Shown: positions 47,501-59,043 of the stretch, one piece after another
How positions within the stretch are numbered: the first letter of the stretch is position 1
Layout: each line of letters opens with the position of its first letter
From: Circinella umbellata
Taxonomy: Eukaryota; Mucoromycota; Mucoromycetes; Mucorales; Lichtheimiaceae
Length of the DNA stretch: 64,000 nucleotides
Direction of reading: 5' to 3'
Assembly: GCA_025093555.1 (NCBI GenBank)
Contig: JAIWNF010000010.1
Span: forward strand, 496,001-560,000
Made by a program: the position numbers and the translations under genes
The notes under the pieces: model-generated
What the model saw: only the letters and a program-made list of their open reading frames with translations
The model's database searches: none
What the model was told of the DNA's origin: nothing

Positions 47501-48459
47501 ATGTAATGTTGTCGTTAAGAAAAAAGTGCTTTCAAAAGTCTGAATCTTTGCTGTAAAATAATGATCAACAACTACTTCGCCTAAAAAAGTGTGCCTCTAT
47601 ATATATATTATATTCTTTATCTTTTTCTAAGGTGTTTAGTCAATTATAAGGACTTTGATATAATTGTTTTTATTCTATGATACTTATATCATAATATGAT
47701 ATGATATTACTATCTGAAACTACTATGTAAAATTGAAGTACCAGGGACATACCTATAATCTGTTCTTTTTTTGCAATAATTATTATCGGCTTTTACTCCG
47801 GGGACGCGGAGGAAACAAAATTGTTATCCGTTGCCCGATTCATTCTTCAGTGAAACAAAAACTAACCAATTAATTTTCTTTTAGATAAAAAATGGGGAAC
47901 CTAAAAAGAAGTGTTTTTTTTAATACAATTGTAACATGAAAAAATTGAAAGATATTATAAATATAATTGTAATGGTCATTTTTAATTGTTGGGTTACTTC
48001 CCATAATTTCTAGATGAACAAAATGGATCATATCGAAAAGAAAAAGAGTTTACCCGATCTTGTGTTACAATTAAAGGAACACACATCTTGATTTTACAAA
48101 GCCACCTGTTAGAAGGCGGGGAGGTTCTTGGTGCTCCATTCATTTTCTGAGAAAAAATAAATCTATTTGACTTTTGATTCGTCAAATTGTCAAGAGAAGT
48201 TACTTTTATAGAAAACAGTGGCATTTGCCACAGCTGCGCCATTCACCATTTTTATTTACTCTGTGTACAAGTCTTCTTTTATTTTTTCTTCTTCACCTTT
48301 GTGTTACTACCGAAGTGTCGGAGGGGCAAGATCGAAGATCGCTAAAAAAAAAGGTTTTCCAGCATATAAAGAAGGCTTAAAGTTTTTTTTTTTCAGTTCC
48401 GTTTTACTTTTTTCGTAATTTTTATTCTATTTCGCTAATTTCAGTTATTTTACTGAAAT
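47501..48459. other. Intergenic region upstream of the MFS transporter
   Basis: AT-rich. It should hold the MFS promoter, with T-runs near 48380-48425 just upstream of the start. Small open frames on both strands at 48000-48400 show no recognisable features. Confidence 0.5.
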
Positions 48460-51400
48460 ATGGCATCATCAATAAAAGCGGTTGACGAGAGTCATAATGA
48501 TAATTCAAATAGTATTAATCACACTAAAACGCAGCACTCACCATCCAATGCTACCATAGAGAATGCTGAATCTATTCGAAGTTGTATTACTATTGCGACA
48601 ACAAAAAATGAAGGCATTGACAACAATGAAAACAATGGAGTTAATGAAGGAGAGGATGATAAAAAAAAGTTACTTACGAAAAAACGAATTGGAATTATGT
48701 TGACATTTTTCAGTCTTCAACTTTCTTTATTTTTGGCAGCCTTGGACAAGTAAATTATATTCTTTTCTTTCTATCTCTCTGTCATCTTTAGCTTTGCTAA
48801 ATATAAAATTCATAATACTAATTAAAACAAACAATTTTCGTTCAATGGGATAATTAAAACAGTACTATTGTTGCAACATCATTACCAAAAATTGGATCAG
48901 AGTTTGAATCAATGGCAATTTCATCTTGGGTTGTTAATAGGTAAAAATAAAAATGAATTTATCACCATAGCAACAGCAATAGGTATTCATATCTCACATT
49001 AATGCTGTTTTCAATTTTATATTATATATAGTTATGTATTAACATTCGATGTATTTCGTAAGTGTTATTTAATTCAATATACGACAATAAATTTATATTG
49101 AAAAAAAAAGAATGAAAAAAAAAATTACTCATATATAACATTAATAATATATAGAACCATTGTTTTCAAAGTTTTCTGATATTTTTGGACGTAAATATAC
49201 TCTTATGTCAGGCATTGTTATCTTTTTAATTGGTTCTGTCTTGTGTGGTGCATCTCAGGTAAGAAAAAAAAAGAGGGTTGCGTGTGAGAAAAGAGAAAGA
49301 GTGGAAAGCAATATCGTTGTACAGAAAAGATAATAACACACACGCTCACTCATTTGTAATTCTTGTCAAACATAAAATAGACCATGATCATGCTTATCGT
49401 TTGCCGGGCTATTCAAGGAATTGGTGCAGCGAGTGTAAGTTCAATACAAATTTTAGTAGCGATCTATTACTAATCACATGTTATGCTCATTTTTTTTCTT
49501 TTGATTTTTTTTACTATTACTTTAGATTTTCTCTATGGTAAGCGATGACTCATTACATATTAGCATTATTATCGATTTTCTTTCAATAGTACATTGTCTT
49601 ACTTTCTTTTTTCTTTTTTTTTTTTTTTTAGGTCTTTGTTATTATATCTGATTTAGTACCATTAGAAAAGCGAGGAAGTTATCAAGGGTAAGTTTTAAAT
49701 GACCCTAGAATTAGGATATATGTTTCCATGGATTAAGCAACGTATACATAGTACAATGTTAATACTTTGACGTTAAATTTAAAGTTTGTTATATGTAGAA
49801 TTGTAAACGCTGTGTTTGCACTGGCTAGTGTTTTTGGTCCATTGATCGGGGTAAATATAAATTATTATTATACGAGCTTAGAAATAAAATAAAAAAGTCA
49901 ATGACACCATGTACATCTAAGTAAATTGTATTTACAAAATTATTATCTATTTAGGGAAGTTTGACTGATCATGCAACTTGGAGGTGGAATTTCTACATCA
50001 AGTAAAGTATATAATAATATAATGCTTAAAATAACTAGTCTTAGTACTCTACAATACTCAACAAATTAACATTTAATTTTTATATAGTTTGCCCATTGGT
50101 GCCGTTAGCTTAGTGATTCTATTTTTCTTCTTACATTTGCCCACACCAAAGCAAAACCTTAAAGAAAAATTAAAGCGTATTGATTATGCTGGTAATTTCT
50201 TGGTTCTAGGCGCAGCCACTTTATTCTTACTCGCCATGAACTTTGGTGGTCAGACATTCCCTTGGAAATCAGCTGCTGTTATCGTAAGTGATATATATAT
50301 GGAAATTATCGAGCAAAGGATTAGAAAAATAAAGGTTACATTTTACTAACTATTATATATAATCTTCTTTTGAAAATTTTATATAGGCACCATTTGTATT
50401 GACAGGTGTTTTGATTGCATTATTAGTGGTAGTAGAAATGAAATTTGCTAAAGAACCACTAATGCCGCCAAGATTATTTAAGAATCGATCTGTCGTTGCT
50501 ATTCTATGTGCCAATCTATTTTTTGGCATTGCCTTTTTTGCTATAGTTTATTATTTACCTATTTATTTTCAAGTGGTGCGTGGTGACTCTGCCACTTGGT
50601 CAGGTATTCGTTTGATCCCTATGCAAATGCTTATTACTGTTTTTGCAACTATATCTGGCCTTATCATTTCGAAATTCGGCATTTATCGACGCATGTAAGT
50701 TTTATCTAAATAGAATATAAATATGTATCTACTGTTTATAAATATCATACGTTAACTTTTTTTTTCTTGTATTCTATTAGAATTACCACTGGTTTGGGTT
50801 TGCTTACACTTTGTATTGGTTTGATGAGTTTATTCGATGTGGATACACCATTTTCCAAGATTTATGGATTTACAGTTATTGGTGGTGCAGGAATTGGTAT
50901 GACATTTTCTTCCACAATTATTGCTATCCAAGCTGCTGCTGAACCTCGTGATATTGGTAAATTCTTTTTTTTCGCATATTTTTTTTTTCGTTATGAAATG
51001 GTATTTATAATTATACTAGCATATTACTAAATAAAGGAATTGAATAGCTGTCGTTACCGGTCTCAACAATTTTTCACGTATTTTGGGAGGTGCACTTGGT
51101 GTAGCTATAGCATCCGCTATTCTCAACTCAACACTTAAAAAGGATTTGCCTAATCTTATTCCTATTGAATACGCAGAAATTATTTTTCAATCGCCTGAGT
51201 TTATTCGTCATGGGTTACCACAAGAGTATTTCGACGTAACTGTTAGAGTTTATGTCGATTCATTACGTTTTGTATGGCATATTCTTACCATTATGGCTGG
51301 TCTTGGTAAGCTTGTTTTATTTTTCTTTTGCTCAAGGATGAAAAAAAAAATATCGAGGCTATTCTATTATTGATATAAGATTTGTTTTTATATACTAATC

Positions 51401-51688
51401 TAATTTGTATATATATCAACAATGTTATTTTCTATAGCATTCTTGTCTTCTGTAGTAATAAAGCACCATTCATTGAAGCAAGGTGGTCCATCTTTAGAAA
51501 AGAAAGGGGAACAAGGAAACGATGAAAAGGTTCAAATAGGACGTTCTTCCTCTTCAACAATAGAGGAGGGAAATATACACATTGCTGAAGGTACAACTTC
51601 GGTTGAAAACAAAGATCAAATTGTTGTTCAAGTAGAAAACGATCAGCGTTCTTCATTTGACATTAAGGATGCACGCAACCAAAGATAG
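48460..51688 (+). CDS. MFS drug:H+ antiporter-type transporter (DHA2, 14-helix)
   Basis: Fourteen exons: 48460-48749, 48863-48940, 49032-49057, 49155-49258, 49381-49434, 49526-49537, 49632-49687, 49799-49850, 49955-50001, 50088-50283, 50387-50694, 50781-50956, 51048-51305, 51438-51688; 635 residues. After an 80-residue polar N-terminus comes helix 1 with AALDNTIVATSLPKI, the DHA2 signature. Then come FSDIFGRKYTLMSG (MFS loop 2-3), RAIQGIGAAS and LEKRGSYQGI, then FGPLIGGSLTDHATWRWNFY with INLPIG, the antiporter motif C region. About 14 hydrophobic segments in all and a polar C-terminal tail. Exon 6 is 12 bases (IFSM). Probable efflux of small molecules at the plasma membrane or vacuole; substrate unknown. 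Confidence 0.93.
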
Positions 51689-52734
51689 CCTTTCTTTTCC
51701 TATGATAGTCAAGAGTGAAAAGAAAAAAAAGACGAAACTTTTTTATATTTATTTATTATTTGCATTCTCCATTTACATTTCATACACACATACACATAAT
51801 TTACAGTTACATATTACAAGCATTTACGATACATATATTTCTATTATCAAACCAATACAATCTTTCACTCCCCTCTTATACTAGTACTCATTTTATAATT
51901 ATCTATAGATATATTGGCACCATTAATAAAAAAAATCATACAAGCGCTTTTTAAAAATAAGAAATTTTTGCATTTAGATATCAAGGAAGAAAAAGATCTA
52001 TCTTTATATGTCATTTAATTTATTGTATTCACTGATGGTTGTAATTGATCTGATATGAAGATTTTTATAGCTTAAGAACACTGCTACTAAATATTGTAAC
52101 AAATCCACTGTTTTGCTAATAATTATACTGAAGTCGTACAATTCAAATACAATTTAACACTTTTTATATATCTATTAATTCTAATCTTAATGCATTCAAC
52201 TAATGTGCTCGACCATGCTATTCTGTTTCTTTGGTTTTTATGTACACGCATGTTGATCAACAACCTTTTGGCTACAGTATAAGGCCATCAAGATTATGTT
52301 ATACTGTATTGACATTTACTATTAATACACCATATAGAAAAACCTTTCTCTAATACTTAATACCGATTAAAAAGCTTATTGTAGATGAATATGTTGCAAC
52401 AGTTTTTTATTACGTAAAAAGGTAGGATTTTTTTTATCAGACTTGATCATTTTATGCTATAAAACAGATGTGCGTACACATATTGAAAATAGTTTAATGT
52501 CATCATTTTAAACTACTACTACTAATGCTACTACTACTACCCATCATCACCCTCCTTGCTTTTCTCCCATTCTCCAAAAAGAGAAATTTAGGAAACAACA
52601 AGGTAGTTGTTCTTGTCCTGGGTATTCTTGTTCCCTGATGATGACTCTGTGGCCACCCTGTGCTTTTGTTATAACAAAGAAAGTAAAAAAAAATGATAAA
52701 AAAAAACAAGAAAAAGTGAAGGACGTGTCAAATA
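51689..52734. other. Intergenic region downstream of the MFS gene
   Basis: AT-rich. On the minus strand 52503-52680 reads as a possible terminal exon with a Ser-run tail (GSSSSISSSSLK) after an AG acceptor-like site, but no upstream exon was found to match. No known family. Confidence 0.3.
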
Positions 52735-53056
52735 TACCCCAATCATTCGTGTCGATGATATAGTTAAAGTGACCCATGAGCTCACAGTCGCTTTGACACA
52801 ATCGGGAGTGAACTCGACCGAGAGATTAGAGTTGCACTGGATAGCAATAAAAAAAGAAATTCGACATGGAGTTAATAAGGTAGGATCAAATGATGCAAAA
52901 TACATGACCCCATGCGACCTGCAGATTCAGCTATCGATGGACTGCAATGCTCGAATGATAATACCTTTTTTTGTCAAAAAGCTACAAATCAAAGTAGGGT
53001 CAAAATTTCTACACGAAAGAAAAAGGACAATGTTGATATTTTTCGTTCGTGTGTGA
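52735..53056 (+). pseudogene. Protein fragment, possibly arrestin-like
   Basis: The plus-strand frame reads YTPIIRVDDIVKVTHELTVA, then LTQSGVNSTERLELHWIAIK, then GVNKVGSNDAKYMTPCDLQI and loses character after about 52960. The alternation of beta-strand-like segments around VTHELTV and LELHWIAI recalls the C-terminal domain of fungal alpha-arrestins. It is isolated, with no matching exons found either side. The family call is weak. Confidence 0.25.
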
Positions 53057-54517
53057 TAAAAAATAAATTACGGAACCGCAGCAAAGACCACTCCTTTTTT
53101 AATTTTCCCAATCGGAATTTCAAGTACTTTTTTTATTCATTGTATCAGGTACTAAAAGTCGTGCCATCCTGCGGTCGTGCCATCCCCCCCCCATGATTGC
53201 GTTTATTTTATTCCGCTGTGCTAGGTCGTGCCATTGATCCTTCCTTACTACCCTGCCCTGCCGTGAAAGTTGTACCTTTGCATAGATAATATTTTCCAAC
53301 ATATAATGACGTTAAAAAAGCCGGTACTTTTGTTTCGTTTTAAATACTTTTCTTTTTGGTTCAGTAGTGTACGTACATTTATATTATATAAATAGAGTAC
53401 GAAATTATAACAGGGATGAAATAAAATGATAAATAATGTGAAAGTTGATTAAATCTTTTTACTAAAGGAAAAATTTAAATGTTAGTAGTAAAAAACCATA
53501 AAATAAGTACAGTAACCATTAAAAAAAAGATAAAGAAGACCAAATGTGTATCTATAAGATAAACTATTTCCCAAAAATCATATTTGGAATTGTAATAATG
53601 TATAAGTCAAGTTAACATACGTGTCATGTACTTCCATTAACCAAAAGTAATACTTACATTGATAAAGAGGGTTTGAGTAAAAGATATTCATTACGTATTA
53701 TCTGATAAATAAGTACAATCTATCATCTATACACATTGTAGATGTTAAAAATATTTTAAACACGTACTTATAATATCTTCAATAACTCCTGATACTTTAT
53801 AATCTGATATAAGAGCTTTACAGTAATAAGAATATGTATGTAGATAGTTCGCGGTATTCTTATTCACCAGCAAGCATTTATGAATATTCTTTACTTTATT
53901 AATCCTCTCATAAGCCATTGTACCAAAGTATTCTATTTTTTAATATAATTCACCAACAAAAAGTGCATAGATCTTTAAACCATTAATTGAAAAAAAAAAA
54001 AGAATCGTCGGGTAATACAAATATACAAGTCTGATATTAATTTTTACATGCAAAACAAACAAATAAATAAATAGATACGCATAGTATGAAAGCTGGGCCT
54101 AATGGTATGATACGGAATAAAAAGGATGTTAACATGATATGCTGCTATGCAGCCCACACAGGTTTTTTTTGTTTTGACTTTGTTGCGTTTGTGTTACGTA
54201 TATTGCAAAAGAACGAAAATGATACCGATTAAACACATTTATTAACTACGTAACCAAGCTAGTGACAGTCTAAATATGTACAGTTATTTTAATGAAACTA
54301 CTTCTTTTTTAATAGTGTTCTTTGGAGAAAAACTTTCAACATTTGATTTATTTTTCGTTAATAATAGAAACAAAAATATTAAAGCTTTTCAAAAAAAAAA
54401 ACAAAATAAAAAAATAAAACATAATATGATGCTACATTCATATTCCCATCGAACGTGCGTTTTCACTAATAAAAAAGTTTTTTTGTTTACTGTTGTTTAC
54501 GTTTGGTTTTAATTGGC
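53057..54517. other. AT-rich intergenic DNA
   Basis: No gene recognised. At 53158-53245 the word GTCGTGCCAT occurs three times (one followed by a run of nine C), a short GC-richer feature of unknown nature. Confidence 0.4.
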
Positions 54518-54643
54518 ACATGTAAACAAAAGTAAGTAAATATAAACAATAAACATGTGATACAAAAACGCTTATTCAATCCATAGTGATCCATTACTTC
54601 AAGACAAAGAAGCCCAAGAAATTTATGCTCGATGTATTTATTC
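54518..54643 (-). repeat. Dispersed repeat, inverted copy of 60061-60166
   Basis: The reverse complement matches 60061-60166. Shared words include AATAAATACATCGAGCATAAA, CTTCTTTGTCTTGAAGTAATG and TTTACTTACTTTTGTTTACATG. This copy has about 20 more bases in the middle. It lies about 160 bases outside the left arm of the foldback element. Confidence 0.85.
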
Positions 54644-54723
54644 AATCAATAAAACGCGTTTTTTATTTTGTATGAATGAATTTATGATACTAATTCCTTA
54701 TCAGTGACGAAACGAAACGAGAG

Positions 54724-54948
54724 TTATAAATTAAGCTTCTTGATGACGTATTGTTGCGAATGAAATATATATATAATGCATTGAATAATTTTATTATCAT
54801 ATAATTGAAGGGTAGTTCTACCTGTGCGATTATTTTTTCTTAACAGTGCGATTTTTTTCTCGCGGGTTCTTAATAGCAGTGGTACAGCACCAACAGCCAT
54901 AGCCAATCCTCTTGTGATATTAATAGTACGACTTCTCTTACTAAACAT
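54724..54948 (-). CDS. Mini-ORF in left foldback arm
   Basis: 74 codons beginning MFSKRSRTINITRG, then a hydrophobic LAMAVGAVPLLL and a basic stretch. The first 38 or so residues are shared with the frame in the opposite arm (57082-57201), and most differences there are conservative. The frame reads outward and runs past the arm's end. A Lys/Arg-rich start followed by a short membrane-like helix could suit a small membrane or mitochondrial peptide. Expression is unproven. Confidence 0.3.
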   Translation of the reverse strand: MFSKRSRTINITRGLAMAVGAVPLLLRTREKKIALLRKNNRTGRTTLQLYDNKIIQCIIYIFHSQQYVIKKLNL

Positions 54949-55547
54949 ACTTCATTAAGATTCTATACAATCTTTTTTTTCTATAATAACTCCTTATGAA
55001 TGATATTCGCTTTAATTAATTTTGCACGCTTGAGACCATTATACGTAATAAAATAAACTATATAAAATATATCAACTTTTACTGCTCATTAGTATCAATT
55101 CGCTCGAATATTTTCACAAAAAAAAGATTATACCATACTTTTGGATTATATGCGTTTTTTTTTTTAAAAAAAAATACAAGTGCTTATCCGTGCGATTTTT
55201 TTTTACTTCTAAATGGCATTGTAACAATTTATTTGATAATCTTTAAAAACTAGTCTATTAAAATATATAATATATTGATATCAACTTGCTCGAATACTAT
55301 CCACAAAAAACAGATAATATTCTCGGATTGTTTGATCAAAATGGTTTTATTGGTAGTTTAGTGCGATTTTTTTTTTCACTTCTGAATGGCATTACTAACA
55401 GTTTATTTGATAGTGTAAAACTAGTCTACTAAAATATATAATATAAAAATGTATTGGTTATCAGTACCAACGTGTTCAACTATTATACACAAAAGAAAGG
55501 AGATAATCGTCTTGAATTATTCCATTTAGAATAGCTTTATTTTGGTG
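54800..55547 (+). repeat. Left inverted arm
   Basis: Three degenerate sub-repeats of about 170-190 bases share a GTGCGATTTTTTTT block, ACTTCTGAATGGCATT, TTATTTGATA, AAACTAGTCTA and a TATCAACTTGCTCGAATA-like block. Sub-repeats start near 55024, 55190 and 55362. The outer 150 bases are unique and carry the mini-ORF. Confidence 0.85.
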
Positions 55548-55924
55548 TTTAAAAAAAATATAAGTGCTTATCCGTGTCATTTTTCTTCTGCTAACTTGAT
55601 ATTTTCCATATCTCTTATAGTGTGATGCTCCAAGACAAAACTATATAAAGCAATAAGTTGAATAGATCCATTTTTGGTTACTTTTTAATAAAAAAATTGT
55701 TGACATATTTGGGCAACGTAAAAAGGACTATGAAGGAACTATCAAAATGAACGATAGAAAGAAAAACAAAAGAAAGTTAAGCAGGTAGGAATATTAAGTA
55801 TTTATATGTAATAATGATTAATAATAATATAAGAAGTGATAAATATATATATGAAAAAAGAAAATTATGCTTTAGTAAAAAGAAAATATAGAGATGGAGA
55901 AATAACAATCAAGTCCTGATTATT

Positions 55925-56300
55925 ATACCAGGTAATAAATTGAATGATGCTATTCTTGTTAATTTTCGGGATACATACTTTTGCCCATACACGACTTTTT
56001 TTCATTCGTAATCATCGTGCATACTCCAAGAGTTTTTCGTCCGCTGCATGCTCCATCTTCATCATGTCGAATTCATTCAGCTTTCCGTCTCGTAGAGCTT
56101 CTTTTATATCTTTACGAATTAATCGTTGTTGGATATATCACATAGGTACTGCGAAAGAATAATGTGATACTTGCAAGATCCTCCACGGCTGCCCGTAGAG
56201 GGCTTAAAGCAGCATCTGGTTCGTTGATTTCAAGAGTCTCTATATGTGTTACTTTATGTATCTCATACCTACAATAATAAAACTGTTTTCTGAAGTAGTT
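55925..56300 (-). pseudogene. Decayed cargo gene in the foldback spacer
   Basis: Minus-strand segments look coding. A first exon-like stretch contains HIETLEINEPDAALSPLRAA then VEDLASITLFFRS, preceded by an AG acceptor. A second reads IRKDIKEALRDGKLNEFDMM, then EHAADEKLLEYAR, a TGA, then MKKSRVWAKVCIPKINKN. The TGA could be a decayed Arg codon. No family was recognised. It is not an obvious DDE or tyrosine-recombinase domain. Confidence 0.35.
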
Positions 56301-56478
56301 TGAAAAATGCGCTATACTAGGAAGATAATATATCAATTGCTATATTGAAACCATGTTATTATCCTTGATAAAATCAAGAAAACAATATCAAAATATCAAA
56401 TAGCTTGATGCTTTAATTTTGTTAAGTTTTATTGTTATTAATAGATAATTAACGAACCAGCGAGTAAGAAAAAAATTG

Positions 56479-57205
56479 CACCAAAATAAAGCTATTCTAA
56501 ATGGAATAATTCAAGACGATTATCTCCTTTCTTTTGTGTATAATAGTTGAACACGTTGGTACTGATAACCAATACATTTTTATATTATATATTTTAGTAA
56601 ACTAGTTTTTACACTATCAAATAAACTGTTAGTAATGCCATTCAGAAGTGAAAAAAAAATCGCACTAAGCTACCAATAAAGCCATTTTAATCAAACAATC
56701 CAAGAGTATTATCTGTTTTTTGTGGATAGTATTCGAGCAAGTTGATATCAATATATTATATATTTTAATAGACTAGTTTTTAAAGACTATCAAATAAATT
56801 GTTACAATGCCATTTAGAAGTAAAAAAAAAATCGCACGGATAAGCACTTGTATTTTTTTTTTTTTAAAAAAAAACGCATATAATCCAAAAGTATGATATA
56901 ACCTCTTTTTTGTGTTAATATTCGAGCGAATTGATACTAATGAGCAGTAAAAGTTGATATATTTTGTATAATTTATTTTATTACGTATAATGATTTCAAG
57001 CGTGCAAAATTAATTTAAGCGAATATCATTCATAAGGAGTTATTATAGAAAAAGAAAGACTGTATAGAATCTTAATAAAGTATGTTTAGTAAGAGAAGTC
57101 GTACTATTAATATTACAAGAGGAATGGCTATGGCTGTTGGCGCTGTACTACTACTATTAAAAACCCACGAGAAAAAAATTGCACAGGTAGAACTACCCTA
57201 ATTGA
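56479..57205 (-). repeat. Right inverted arm
   Basis: Inverted copy of the left arm. Differences include loss of about 20 bases near the outer end (a second GTGCGA motif in the left arm) and scattered substitutions and homopolymer length changes. Confidence 0.85.
57082..57201 (+). CDS. Mini-ORF in right foldback arm
   Basis: 39 codons, MFSKRSRTINITRGMAMAVG, then a Leu run, then THEKKIAQVELP and TAA. It is the mirror copy of the frame at 54724-54948, shortened because about 20 bases are missing near its end. Third-position changes (ATC/ATT, GGT/GGC) sit among the differences. Confidence 0.3.
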   Translation: MFSKRSRTINITRGMAMAVGAVLLLLKTHEKKIAQVELP

Positions 57206-58815
57206 ATTGAGTCACTTATAAAATGGAGCATTCAGAAACTACTAGCTACGTAAAGACAAAAACAAGACATTCACTATCTATTTATAGTAATCTATATCAC
57301 TAGCTAGCTATTTTTTTAAGAATGCATGAAAAAACACGCATGATAAAACTTGGTACTTTAATTTTTTGTGAATTTCTTATCAACTAAAATGTATCATTGT
57401 AGCTTTGCTGAATAAAGAATTCTTATCTTTTTAGTGAGAGATAGTATCACTACGTAAAATAAACAATAAAAAAGAAGTTAGTAATTATTGTATTTATTAT
57501 ATTACGTATTATTATAAAATATATCATGGTAGACTTTCCCAACAGTCCCAACGTAGTATTTATTAGAACGTGTGGGACAATCTTAATGAACTTAGTACTG
57601 TGGTAGTTTAAGCTACCATTTGTACTTGTATACTTATCATAGATATGGTACGTAAGAATAAGATAGCTGGTATCACTCGTAGCCAAAAGCAATATTTTTT
57701 ATGGTGTAATTATTTCTATTTTTACAGAACGTGACTAACGACAATGTTCTGTTCCTTATAAATCAATGTAAACCTGTAGTAGAGCTGTACAACAAGATTG
57801 CAATATCCTAGATTTAACACAAAAAATGACCGTTTGAGCCATGATGCTCTCTGTTAAATCAAATACCAAAGTCGAACTACCGTACTATACCTATAGTAAT
57901 ACTCAAGTGCGCACCCTTAGTCGATCGTTTGCTGTCTTGGTAGTAATACTTTTACTGATGAATATAATTTCAATTATATTAAGACTGTTCGACTCAACTT
58001 GCACTCGATCCCGATTGTAAGTATCTTGGGTCTGCACTGTTACAGGTTTATTCTATGGCAGATGAATGCTGTGTGTGTGATGGAAGAATCCTTGAGCGAG
58101 AATAAGAAAAAAAGAAGAAGAAATTGAGGATCAACGTTGAAGGGGAGGGATATATAATTACATATTATGGCGAACAAGATCAACAGAAAAAGAAAAGATA
58201 GGCAAGTACATTATATACGTACAGATACCAATTAAGAAGAACAATACCAGAAGCTGAGTCATGGTATTAGTGTATTTTTGTGCAAACATTTTTTTTCTTG
58301 TTTTTCTTTTTAAGTTTTACATCTGAATGCCATGATTGAAACTACGTTGTAAATATAAAAGAAATTGTTGCTGAGAAAGATACATTATCACATACAAAAA
58401 TATACGTTGTATGAAATACAAAGAAGAAAGGACCTTAATAAATTAATAGTATTTGTGTTCCTTATAGTCAGCTTATTATAAAACTTTTATCGATAAAGAA
58501 AAAAGAAGTTATAAAGTAATCAAAAGATATTCAACACAATATAAAACGTTGCGGGCTATAGGATTGACATTATAAAACTATTATTTATTTTTGCTTCCAT
58601 GGTATCAAAGTGAACACATGTACTCGGTAAATAATACTTTTACTATTCTATTTTTTCATTTTGTTGTGTACTCGATATAAGATATTAAGTTTATTGATGT
58701 TTAGAAGCCAGCATATCATCATGGTGTGCTAATACAGGGGAAAGGATATATAGAGAATAAATACTGAAATAATACAATAGGTCAGAAATTTATTTGTGAA
58801 AAAAAAAGTTAAAAT
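57206..58815. other. AT-rich intergenic DNA
   Basis: About 1.6 kb with only short frames. The minus-strand one at 57450-57692 is low complexity. No gene, RNA or repeat was recognised. Confidence 0.45.
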
Positions 58816-58878
58816 GTAATAATAATAATAATAATAATAATGATAATAATAATAATAATAATGATAATAATAATAATA

Positions 58879-58913
<35 letters not shown>

Positions 58914-58914
58914 A
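58816..58914. repeat. Trinucleotide microsatellite (TAA/TGA)n
   Basis: About 33 triplets: an AAT tract with two GAT interruptions, followed by about 13 GAT units. Translated on the minus strand it gives only poly-Tyr/poly-His, which is not a gene. Confidence 0.95.
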
Positions 58915-59043
58915 TAGTTCACAATATAAAAGTAGAAACTGACGGTGAGAAATTATTTGCAACGTGACATTGAATCCGCCTATGCTTGTCCTTGATCCAA
59001 GTCAAAAAAATAAATACACGCGTCTGGTAGCAACCGTTGTCCA

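Larger units (their letters stand above)
54800..57205. mobile_element. Foldback-type element with about 0.75-kb inverted arms
   Basis: Left arm 54800-55547 and right arm 56479-57205 are inverted copies by direct reading. One pair of ends is TTTAGAATAGCTTTATTTTG / CAAAATAAAGCTATTCTAAA at the inner edge; the other is AGGGTAGTTCTACCTGTGCG / GCACAGGTAGAACTACCCT at the outer edge. A spacer of about 930 bases lies between. Arms are built of degenerate sub-repeats. No transposase domain was recognised. No clear target-site duplication was found at the outer ends, whose limits are uncertain by several bases. Confidence 0.85.

Noticed and set aside
58729..58962. 77-codon frame rich in His and Tyr
   Set aside because: It is the translation of the AAT/GAT microsatellite and has no other content.
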